Source of the DNA: JACRCE01 sp038043305
Lineage (GTDB): Bacteria > Desulfobacterota > GWC2-55-46
Direction: 5' to 3'
DNA length: 25,353 nucleotides
Assembly (NCBI GenBank): GCA_038043305.1
Contig: JBBTCG010000155.1
Location: 1 to 25,353, forward strand
The translations under genes were made by a program, and so were the position numbers. Below, piece by piece: positions 15,809 through 23,043 of this stretch; position 1 is the first letter of the stretch, and each line of letters begins with the position of its first letter. Below the pieces are notes generated by a model. It saw only the letters and a program-made list of their open reading frames with translations. It ran no database searches and was not told the DNA's origin.

Positions 15809-17308
15809 ATGATAAAATTTTCATTTCTTTTGCCAACGAGGGGAAGACCAGCCCTATTGAAGCGATTTTTCGAGTCCGTGCTTGACACGGCGTCCGCGCC
15901 GGAGACCCTTGAGGTGGTTCTCGGCATTGACGACGACGACCTTGAGACCCGCGCCGTGGAGGAGCCGCGCCTTAATATACTGAGGTGCGTCGTCCCTAAA
16001 GGCAGGGTGCTCGGCGCCATCTATAACGACTGTTTCAAGCTCTCAAGGGGACGTATCGTTTGCCTTATGAACGACGACATCATCGTCCGGACGAAAAACT
16101 GGGACAGGGTTGTTTACGACCTGTACGAACGGTTTGATGACGAGGTGCTTCTTGTGCACACGAACGACCTTCTCTTCGGCGACAAGCTGTGCACCTTTCC
16201 CATCAGGTCGCGCACCGCGTGCGAGGCTATCGGCGTGACCCCTGCCGAGTACAGGCGATACCGGATTGACGACCACATCTACGACACCTACAACATCCTT
16301 GCCCATCTTGGACATAAAAGGATCTTCTACCTGCCGGAGATGGTCTTCGAGCATGACAACTTCGCGCACGAGGCGCACGGGGAAAAGGAGATTTTCAAAT
16401 CCGGGGATGGGCGGTTTTATATACCGGATCAGGGAATAATCGAGAAGGATGCCCGGCTGTATGATGAGCTTTTAGAGGCAAGAAAAAGCGACGCCCTCGC
16501 GCTTTCCCGGCTCATTGACCTGAATGAGGCGGGCAAACGCGAGCACGAGTATCGCCGCCGCCTTGCGCTCGTCGTTGATTCGCGCTCCTACAGGCAAAGC
16601 GATTTTTCAATTGTCTTGCCGGGCGCGGGTCAGGAAGCCGTTAAACAGACGCACCCTTCGGATGCGCCGGAGCTTGTCGAAGGCTACAGGGACTTTAATA
16701 TTGTGCGCTATGGAAATAAGTTCCACGGCCTAAACCTGTCCCTTGGGCCGATTGACCTGCCGACAGAAGATGAGCAAAGGCTAAATGGGTTTGCCTCTGA
16801 ACGAAAGTACGTCCGCGCCGATTCGCTCCACGAGGCCAAGTACCTGATTGACCGCGTCCTTGACTCAAGCGGGGAGGAAATACGCGAGACCGGGGAGCCC
16901 GGTGAGATAAGGCGGCTGACGGCTGAGATTGAGAGCGCAAGGCGCGAGGCAATTCAAGCAACGGCAAGGCAGGACAGCGAGATATGCCTCCTTAAAACGA
17001 CGCTTGACGAGGAGCGCGTAAAGCAACGCTCGGCGCAAGCCGCGCTGGTTGAAAGGCTCAAGGCCGCGTTGGCGAAGCTAAAGCAAGACGAGGCGAGATT
17101 GACGCTTGAGCGCGAGGCAAAGGCCGAGGCCGAATTCATGGCGAGCGCGTTGATAAACGAGCTTGAACGCGCAAAAAAGCGGGCGGATGCGCTTGAAATG
17201 GATGGCAGGGCCTTTGAGGCCGCTCTAACGGCGCGAACGCGAGAGTCGTATGAGGATAAGCTTCTCATGGCCGCGCTGACGGCAACGCTCAAAAATAACG
17301 GCAGTTGA
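15809..17308 (+). CDS. Glycosyltransferase family 2 with one KGYN module and a coiled-coil tail
   Basis: The protein has 499 residues. GAGGAGG at 15793-15799 lies 9 nt before the ATG. The GT-A domain, about residues 1-200, has FSFLLPTRGRP, IDDDD and CLMNDDIIVRTKNWD. It shares long identical runs, such as EYRRYRIDDHIYDTYN, with the 17352 protein, so the two arose by duplication. Residues 286-352 are a KGYN module (YRDFNIVRY; GLNLSLGPIDL). From about 365 to the end the sequence is charged and Ala/Leu/Glu-rich without prolines, as in a long coiled coil (EIRRLTAEIESARREA; RLKAALAKLKQDEARL). Coiled coils in ABC-exported glycan systems can serve as length rulers (WbdD), which is a possible parallel only. 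Sugar specificity is unknown. Confidence 0.82.
   Translation: MIKFSFLLPTRGRPALLKRFFESVLDTASAPETLEVVLGIDDDDLETRAVEEPRLNILRCVVPKGRVLGAIYNDCFKLSRGRIVCLMNDDIIVRTKNWDRVVYDLYERFDDEVLLVHTNDLLFGDKLCTFPIRSRTACEAIGVTPAEYRRYRIDDHIYDTYNILAHLGHKRIFYLPEMVFEHDNFAHEAHGEKEIFKSGDGRFYIPDQGIIEKDARLYDELLEARKSDALALSRLIDLNEAGKREHEYRRRLALVVDSRSYRQSDFSIVLPGAGQEAVKQTHPSDAPELVEGYRDFNIVRYGNKFHGLNLSLGPIDLPTEDEQRLNGFASERKYVRADSLHEAKYLIDRVLDSSGEEIRETGEPGEIRRLTAEIESARREAIQATARQDSEICLLKTTLDEERVKQRSAQAALVERLKAALAKLKQDEARLTLEREAKAEAEFMASALINELERAKKRADALEMDGRAFEAALTARTRESYEDKLLMAALTATLKNNGS
16664..16866 (+). repeat. KGYN protein module, single divergent copy
   Basis: It encodes about residues 286-352 of the glycosyltransferase at 15809. 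The core is LVEGYRDFNIVRY...GLNLSLGPIDL, and the tail is RADSLHEAKYLI. It is the most divergent clear copy: D replaces G in the core and P is lost in the second motif. Confidence 0.65.
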
Positions 17309-17327
17309 GCCGCTCAAATAGAGCGGC
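17309..17327. other. Short GC-rich hairpin between paralogous GT genes
   Basis: GCCGCTC-AAATA-GAGCGGC is a perfect 7-bp stem with a 5-nt loop, starting directly after the TGA of the upstream gene. It is followed by AAAAACG, not by T, so it is not a normal terminator on the plus strand. It may stabilise the upstream mRNA end. Confidence 0.5.
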
Positions 17328-17351
17328 AAAAACGTAACAAGGAGACACACG

Positions 17352-20072
17352 ATGATAATCTTTTCATTTCTCATGCCCACGAGGAAGCGCCCTGATCTTG
17401 TGAAGCGTTTTTTTCAGAGCATAGCGGATACGACCGCCTTTCCAGAACGGATTGAAGTGGTGCTTGCGGCGGACGAGGACGACAAGGTAAGTCAGGCCAT
17501 AACCGAGGACAGGTTTCAACTGACGCGCGTCGTTACCCCAAAGGGCGCGAACATGGGGGAGTTGAACCGCGCCTGCTATCAGGCGTCCAAGGGGCGGTAT
17601 GTGTGTCTCATAAACGATGACGTAGTGGTGAGAACAAAGGCATGGGATAGGGCTGTGTACAACGTCTTCTCAAGGTTTGACGACGATGTGGCGCTTATTC
17701 ACACGAATGACCTGATGTTCGAGGAAAAACTATGCACCTTTCCTATCTTATCCAGAACCGCCTGCGACGAGATAGGCGTGTGCCCGGCTGAGTACAGACG
17801 CTACCGGATAGACGACCATATCTACGACACTTACAACATGCTGGCGCATATCGGCTATAAGAGGATTTTCTATCTGCCTGACGTCATCTTTGAGCACGAC
17901 AACTATGCGCATCAGGGAAACCCGGCGCGGAGGAGCGCTCATGTAGGCGGGAATGACAAACGGGTATACGTCCCGAATCAGGAGATAATAAATCTCGACG
18001 CCGTTGACTTTGACGGGATGTTCGCAAGGAGGAAGTCCGACGCGCTCAGATTGGCGCATATCATTGAAGCAAGGAAGACGGCGCAGGCCAAGGAGCGCGC
18101 AAAGGCAGCCCTTGCGACGGTGCGCGATTCTCATAGCTACAGAAAGCCTGAGTTCGTGCAAAGGCTCGGCCCAGCCGAGCTTCTCAGCCGTGGACAGGCC
18201 GCATCGCGCGTTACCATCGGGGTCGTTACCTCAGGCATTGAAAAACCGTACGCGAAAAAATGCCTTGAGGCTATAAAGGAGCATACCTCTGATTATGACC
18301 TCGTGATACTCGACAATAACAACGGCAAGGGCTTCAACCACCCAAGGGAGATGAATAGGATTTTGAGCGTTACGCGCACCGACTATCTTGTGCTCATGGA
18401 TGACGACGTATTCGTGGAAAAGGGCTGGCTTGATGGACTTAAAAAGGGTTTTGTCTCGGACAAGGACGCCGGTGTCGTAGTGCCGCTGCACAAGGACAAG
18501 GACGGCAATCTCTCCTACGCGGGCGTTTACTTCATGGGCAACGAATACGGGATGCACGCTCATCTTACCCGGACGCCGGAGGCCGTCAGGGAGATTCAAA
18601 CCCTGTGCAGCGCCATAATGATGATAAACATCCCGGCCTGCGGACACATCCGGGTGAACGAAAGATACAATAAATATTTTCTGGACATTGATTACGGGCT
18701 GAGGATATGGGAGGCCGGATTCAAGGTTCTCGTTTCGCCGTACTCGTCCGCGACGCATCTCGGCGGGGCAACGCTCTCTTACGGAACAACGGAGTCGCAA
18801 AGGCTCTGGAACGCGGATATGCGGACGTTCATGGCCGATTGGACCAAGACCGGGCGGCTTAATGCCGTGGAGGCGATATGGGCAAGGTATCCTGAACTCA
18901 AGCTGCTCGGGATAATACCGGGCCGGATAAAAAAACTGTTTGACGACGCCGCGCCGATAACATGGGAGTTTGCCCGCTTCAGAGACGAGGTAGAGGCGTT
19001 GAGGGTTATAACCGCGCTGTATCCGCTCTTTGCAAGCCTTTTGAAGACCGGACTTGAGGAGCACGTTTTGAGGTGCCGCGATACCGATGACAAGCTCAAG
19101 GCTGAGTTCTGCGAGAATACGCTCAAGGCCATGAGCAGCGTGCAGTTCGTGAACCCCGGCCTCGCGCCGATACTCATCGGTTCGAGGAAGCGGTACAACC
19201 TCGTGGAGTTTGAAGATTCCGTCTACGGCGTTCCGCTCGTGATCGGGGCGCTTGACCTTGCAAAAAAAATCGATCGGACAAAGCCGGGCATCATAACGGC
19301 TGAGACAAAGGAGCAGGTTATCAGAAGGATAGATGAGGAGAGCGCGGCAAGCGGACAGACGTTTGACGAGCCTCAAGAGGCCGTACCCGTGCTTGAGCGT
19401 TCCCATAAGGGCTATAACATCGTAAACCTTGGCAGCGTTTTTTATGCCGTGCCTCTCGGCCTTGGACACGTTGACCTGTGCAGCGGCACAGACCGTACAA
19501 AACCCGGCATCATCACCGCGTTTTCAGTCCATGAGGCGCTCTCCATTATTGACAAGACCCATTCGGAGCCGGGCGCGCCAACCGCTGAAATTCCGGCCGC
19601 GGCATCAGCGCCCATGCTCCTTGATTCTTATAAGGGCTACAACGTCGTCAGCTTCAAGGACGCCTTCTTCGGCATCCCTCTTTATTTAGGTGACGTTGAC
19701 CTTGCCGACCCAAGGGTGCGCTCTCACAGGGACATCTTGACCGCTGATTCAAGGCGGCGAGTGGACGCGGCGATTGACGACAGGGTTCCCTCCGCGCAGA
19801 ATCCGGCGCTCTCCGGCGCGTCGCCGACGCTTGTAGAGGAGGGGTACAAGGGGTTCAACATCATATACTGCGGCGGACAGTATTTTGCGCTGCCTCAGGG
19901 GGAAGGCTCCTTTGACATGGAGCGCGTCCTTGATAAGCGCTACAGCGTCATGTTTTCCGCAGGCACGGTGGATGACGTGAAGAGACGAATAAACAGGGCA
20001 ATTGCGCCGCTTGCCTATATGCGTCTGAAACGCGGCATAAAGCGGCTGATGAGCGATACAAAAACGCCGTGA
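17352..20072 (+). CDS. Two-domain glycosyltransferase family 2 with four C-terminal KGYN modules
   Basis: The protein has 906 residues. AAGGAG lies 7 nt before the ATG. GT domain 1, about residues 1-200, has FSFLMPTRKRP and CLINDDVVVRTKAWD and is a close paralogue of the 15809 protein. GT domain 2, about 287-510, has VTIGVVTSG, VILDNNN, DYLVLMDDDVFVEKGW and YFLDIDYGLRIWEAGF, with the acidic motif intact. A linker of about 95 residues follows. Four KGYN modules fill residues 606-885 (YNLVEF, KGYNIVNL, KGYNVVSF, KGFNIIYC). The two GT domains suggest it makes two linkages or alternates sugars during polymerisation. The modules may hold the acceptor chain or partner enzymes (inference). A family A repeat follows directly after its stop. 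Confidence 0.85.
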   Translation: MIIFSFLMPTRKRPDLVKRFFQSIADTTAFPERIEVVLAADEDDKVSQAITEDRFQLTRVVTPKGANMGELNRACYQASKGRYVCLINDDVVVRTKAWDRAVYNVFSRFDDDVALIHTNDLMFEEKLCTFPILSRTACDEIGVCPAEYRRYRIDDHIYDTYNMLAHIGYKRIFYLPDVIFEHDNYAHQGNPARRSAHVGGNDKRVYVPNQEIINLDAVDFDGMFARRKSDALRLAHIIEARKTAQAKERAKAALATVRDSHSYRKPEFVQRLGPAELLSRGQAASRVTIGVVTSGIEKPYAKKCLEAIKEHTSDYDLVILDNNNGKGFNHPREMNRILSVTRTDYLVLMDDDVFVEKGWLDGLKKGFVSDKDAGVVVPLHKDKDGNLSYAGVYFMGNEYGMHAHLTRTPEAVREIQTLCSAIMMINIPACGHIRVNERYNKYFLDIDYGLRIWEAGFKVLVSPYSSATHLGGATLSYGTTESQRLWNADMRTFMADWTKTGRLNAVEAIWARYPELKLLGIIPGRIKKLFDDAAPITWEFARFRDEVEALRVITALYPLFASLLKTGLEEHVLRCRDTDDKLKAEFCENTLKAMSSVQFVNPGLAPILIGSRKRYNLVEFEDSVYGVPLVIGALDLAKKIDRTKPGIITAETKEQVIRRIDEESAASGQTFDEPQEAVPVLERSHKGYNIVNLGSVFYAVPLGLGHVDLCSGTDRTKPGIITAFSVHEALSIIDKTHSEPGAPTAEIPAAASAPMLLDSYKGYNVVSFKDAFFGIPLYLGDVDLADPRVRSHRDILTADSRRRVDAAIDDRVPSAQNPALSGASPTLVEEGYKGFNIIYCGGQYFALPQGEGSFDMERVLDKRYSVMFSAGTVDDVKRRINRAIAPLAYMRLKRGIKRLMSDTKTP
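19166..20004 (+). repeat. KGYN protein modules, four tandem copies
   Basis: The copies encode about residues 606-665, 678-737, 753-811 and 824-885 of the 17352 protein. Each has the core [KR]-[GR]-[YF]-N-[ILV]-[VI], then [YF]-[AG]-x-P and G-x-x-D-[LM]. Three also keep a tail with [KR]-P-G-I-I-T-A or I-L-T-A followed by a helix. Proline- and Ala-rich linkers of 12-16 residues separate them. They are diverged from one another, so this is an old repeat and not a recent tandem duplication. Confidence 0.75.
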
Positions 20073-20073
20073 G

Positions 20074-20194
20074 AGGCTGCTCAAGAACGCCCATCTGCGG
20101 CGTTGTCTGCGTCGTTCCTCACTGCGGCGCACAACAAAGTGCGCCTCATTCGTCGCTCCTTGACGCCTTGCATCTGGACGTTCTTGAGCAGCCT
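20074..20194. repeat. Family A palindromic element, copy 2 (uninterrupted)
   Basis: This 121-bp element has perfect 16-bp terminal inverted repeats, AGGCTGCTCAAGAACG and CGTTCTTGAGCAGCCT. An inner hairpin GCGCAC-AACAAA-GTGCGC is present, and CATCTGCGGCG on the left opposes TTGCATCTGGACG on the right. It starts two bases after the TGA at 20070-20072. The sequence after its right end (TATAAAAGTAGAGTTTTT) resembles that after copy 1 (TTTAAAAGTAGATTTCTG) and after the remnant at 43-55. It is MITE- or REP-like with no transposase. Confidence 0.8.
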
Positions 20195-20247
20195 GTATAA
20201 AAGTAGAGTTTTTACGCAACTTGTTGAAATGAAAAACGGGAGCGTAT

Positions 20248-23028
20248 ATGGCAGACGTAACCTTGAAGCTTGAAACAACCGTTAAAAAAATGAAGGTAAG
20301 CTCAGGCCGGGTACTGAGGCGCGACTGGGGCGCCTCTGACCGCGCCGTAATCGCGGCCATTGCCGGAGGCCTGCTCAACGATGGACAGAGGTTTGTCGTT
20401 TTCAAACATGGAGACCTTTGCGACTACATCTTTGAGCTTGCGCCTGAATTGAAGCGCTCCGTTGCCTCGGTATTGACCATGCCGGACGAGGAGGCTGAGG
20501 CCGGACGCCTCAGCCTCCCCGACGGCGTTAAAACCGTTTTTCTGGCCGCGACCCGCTGGCAGGAGATACACAAGATGAAAAATTTGCTGCCAAGCGGACT
20601 CAAGACCATGACGCTTGACGTCATAAAGGAGATAGCGCCGGCGCTTGTTCCGGCCTCGGCCTGGGTTCCGCTTGTCGAGAGCATCTACCCAATTGACATA
20701 CCGGAGATCAACTTCAAGGTCGGCATGGACGTGATACTTATTGACCTTCCTGCAAGAAGCCTTGGCCAGATGCCGGTTGGCTTTGGCTATGTGCATGACG
20801 CGCTCAAGAAGGAGCCTGTAAAGTTACAGACGGTTGACCTTGACATAATCATCTATCACCGCTATCACTCGACGCGGATACTGGATGGGATTCCGGTAAT
20901 GAAAACCCCGTCCGGCGCGCCCATGCCGGATGATCCGTGGCTGCCCGTGCATTATCTTGAGTGGGAAAAGCCGGATTTCATCGAATACTTCAGACCAGAG
21001 ATAAACGAGATAGCGGATAAAATAGCCGGGGCCAGGCCAAGGATACTGGGGTGTTCCCTGCAGCAGGCGAATCTCCTGTTTGCGCGCGAGGTGGTTGCTC
21101 GCGTAAAACAACTCCATCCCGATGTAATCATCGTAGTCGGCGGCATGAGCTGCCTTCAGAGCGGCGCGGCAAAAGGGCTCTTTCCATTGGCCGACTATAC
21201 GGTTGTCGGCGAGGCTGATCTAACCATAGGCCCGCTTGTTAAACTCATACTTGCTGGAGAAAAACCGCGCGATATGGCGGGCATCTGGTCCCGTTGCGAT
21301 GCGCAGGACAGATGTTTTACTCCGGCTCGTCCGCCGGAGGACCTCGACGCCCTTGGGCATCCGCGCTATGAATGGACCGACCTTGGGCTGTATCGAAACT
21401 GGAACGGTTATGCGCTTGTGCCGATTGTGGGAAGCAGGGGATGCTCATGGTCAAAGTGCCGCTTTTGCGCCGAGAGGTTCAACTGGCGCATACGTACGCC
21501 TGAGAAGGTGGTTGACGACATAGAGTTTTTTCATTCCAAAGGCTTTGAGGAGTTCGTCTTCAACGAAAGCGATCTCCACGGGAATCCAAAGATAATTGAC
21601 AGGCTTTGCGCCGAGATTATCCGCAGAAAACTAAAGGTGCGGATGACGGCGCAGTTGAGGTGCGATAAGAGGGCTGACAGGCCGTACTATGACAAGCTCT
21701 CAGAGGCCGGGTTCGTGTGTCTGCGCTTCGGGGTAGACGCCGGGTCTGAAAATACGTTAAGGCTTCAGTTAAAGGGCACTACAAAGGAGATAATCAGAAG
21801 GAATCTCAGGGACGCGACAGAGGCCGGAATATATACGGAGATAAACATCGTGGTCGGCATCCCCGGCGAGACCGAGGCCGACATTGACGAGACCATCGAG
21901 TTCATCGTTGGCATGAAGCAATGGATAGGCAGGGTGGCGTTCATAAACGCGCTGATGCTCTTTCGCGGCTCAGAGTATTGGGAAGACCCGGAGGCCTTTG
22001 GCATAAGATTCAATACGCCTAAGGACGAGCTGTACAGGAGATTTCCGGTGGCCATACCAGACTGGGCATGGTACAGCGAAAACCCGGCCATCGTCGCTCA
22101 GACGCGCTACGACCGTTACAGGCGCGTCGCAACGGCGCTCAAGGCCAACGGCGTAAGAATAGGCGACTGGGCCGAGTTCACGACAAGCGAGGTTTCAAAG
22201 AAGGGCGCTGACCTCGCGAGCATGCATAACGCCATGGCCGCGTTGGACGACGCCGATATAAAAACGTCGTCCGATGAAGCGCAGGGCGCAATGCCCGTAG
22301 ACCCGAACCAGCCGGTTTTTATGTACTCATACAGGGGCTTTAACCTTGTCCGGTATCTGGGTTTTGTCTATGCCTTCCCGCAAAGCGCCGGGGCAATAGA
22401 CTTTAGCAGCGAGCAAAGCCGCACAAGCACGGGCGCGATTATTGCGGAAAGCGAGGCGCACTCAAAACGTCTTATTGACTGGACGTTCTCCGTGCCAAGC
22501 GCCTCCGCGTATCATGTCGTTCAATACGACGGCATGTTCCTCGGCATTGAGACGGGGTGCAAGGCGCTGGTCAGGGAGATAACGCATACGCCGGGGATGC
22601 GCGCCGGAGCGCCGCGTCTCATCGCAAGCTGTGTTGACAAGGGATACAATCTCGTCTCTTACGACGACTTCGTGTACGCGGCGCCGGTCTCCCTTGGCCC
22701 GCTTGACCTGACGCGAAAGGAGCACAGGGAAAGGCCGGGCATAATCCATGCGCTTAACGAATCAACGGCGCGCGCCCTTATTGAAAGCGTTGCGCGCGGC
22801 GCTTCGCCGGCGCTTCTTGAATCGTACAAGGGATATAATCTCGTTGGATTTGAGCATAAGGTGTACGCGGTGCCGATAACCCTGGGGCATCTTGATCTAA
22901 GGGACGAGGCCGCAAGGGCCATGCCCGGCATCCTTGCGGCAACCGGCAGGGTTGAGGCGCGCGCCCTGATAGAGGCCACGCTCACTCCTCATGCGGGGGC
23001 AGCGGGTTTTTGGGGCATGTTTGAGTGA
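20248..23028 (+). CDS. B12-binding radical SAM protein with C-terminal KGYN modules
   Basis: The protein has 926 residues. GGGAG lies 5 nt before the ATG. Residues 1-150 form an N-terminal domain I cannot name, possibly Rossmann-like (RFVVFKHGDLCDYIF, VKTVFLAATR). About 165-370 is a cobalamin-binding domain (ILGCSLQQANLLFARE, IIVVGGMSCLQSG, DYTVVGEADLT). The radical SAM domain has GCSWSKCRFC, a CX4CX2C cluster site (Cys399, Cys404, Cys407), not the usual CX3CX2C; some B12-dependent radical SAM groups show this spacing. VVGIPGETEADI marks a later strand. Three clear KGYN modules and one degenerate one occupy about 688-912. The likely chemistry is C-methylation or another radical modification of a sugar or lipid in this pathway; the target is unknown. 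It shares its modules with the flanking GT and methyltransferase. Confidence 0.85.
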   Translation: MADVTLKLETTVKKMKVSSGRVLRRDWGASDRAVIAAIAGGLLNDGQRFVVFKHGDLCDYIFELAPELKRSVASVLTMPDEEAEAGRLSLPDGVKTVFLAATRWQEIHKMKNLLPSGLKTMTLDVIKEIAPALVPASAWVPLVESIYPIDIPEINFKVGMDVILIDLPARSLGQMPVGFGYVHDALKKEPVKLQTVDLDIIIYHRYHSTRILDGIPVMKTPSGAPMPDDPWLPVHYLEWEKPDFIEYFRPEINEIADKIAGARPRILGCSLQQANLLFAREVVARVKQLHPDVIIVVGGMSCLQSGAAKGLFPLADYTVVGEADLTIGPLVKLILAGEKPRDMAGIWSRCDAQDRCFTPARPPEDLDALGHPRYEWTDLGLYRNWNGYALVPIVGSRGCSWSKCRFCAERFNWRIRTPEKVVDDIEFFHSKGFEEFVFNESDLHGNPKIIDRLCAEIIRRKLKVRMTAQLRCDKRADRPYYDKLSEAGFVCLRFGVDAGSENTLRLQLKGTTKEIIRRNLRDATEAGIYTEINIVVGIPGETEADIDETIEFIVGMKQWIGRVAFINALMLFRGSEYWEDPEAFGIRFNTPKDELYRRFPVAIPDWAWYSENPAIVAQTRYDRYRRVATALKANGVRIGDWAEFTTSEVSKKGADLASMHNAMAALDDADIKTSSDEAQGAMPVDPNQPVFMYSYRGFNLVRYLGFVYAFPQSAGAIDFSSEQSRTSTGAIIAESEAHSKRLIDWTFSVPSASAYHVVQYDGMFLGIETGCKALVREITHTPGMRAGAPRLIASCVDKGYNLVSYDDFVYAAPVSLGPLDLTRKEHRERPGIIHALNESTARALIESVARGASPALLESYKGYNLVGFEHKVYAVPITLGHLDLRDEAARAMPGILAATGRVEARALIEATLTPHAGAAGFWGMFE
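22309..22983 (+). repeat. KGYN protein modules, three clear copies and one degenerate copy
   Basis: The clear copies encode about residues 688-748 (YRGFNLVRY), 788-849 (KGYNLVSY; GPLDL) and 853-912 (YKGYNLVGF; GHLDL) of the 20248 protein. Between the first and second, about 749-790, YHVVQYDGMFLGIETG looks like a truncated copy lacking KG and the D-L and PGI parts. The last two are the closest to the consensus in the window. Confidence 0.75.
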
Positions 23029-23043
23029 AAGGACGGTAAGTCA

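Noticed and set aside
18231..19469. Minus-strand open frame of 412 codons opposite the 17352 gene
   Set aside because: The plus strand has clear GT2 and KGYN motifs here. The minus translation is Arg/His-rich, has no recognisable motif, and fits the antisense shadow of a biased coding sequence.
20168..20201. Possible promoter at the family A right end (TTGCAT and TATAAA)
   Set aside because: The spacing between the two boxes is 22 bp, outside the normal range, and other -35 candidates match poorly. Only the shared leader is reported, as a finding.
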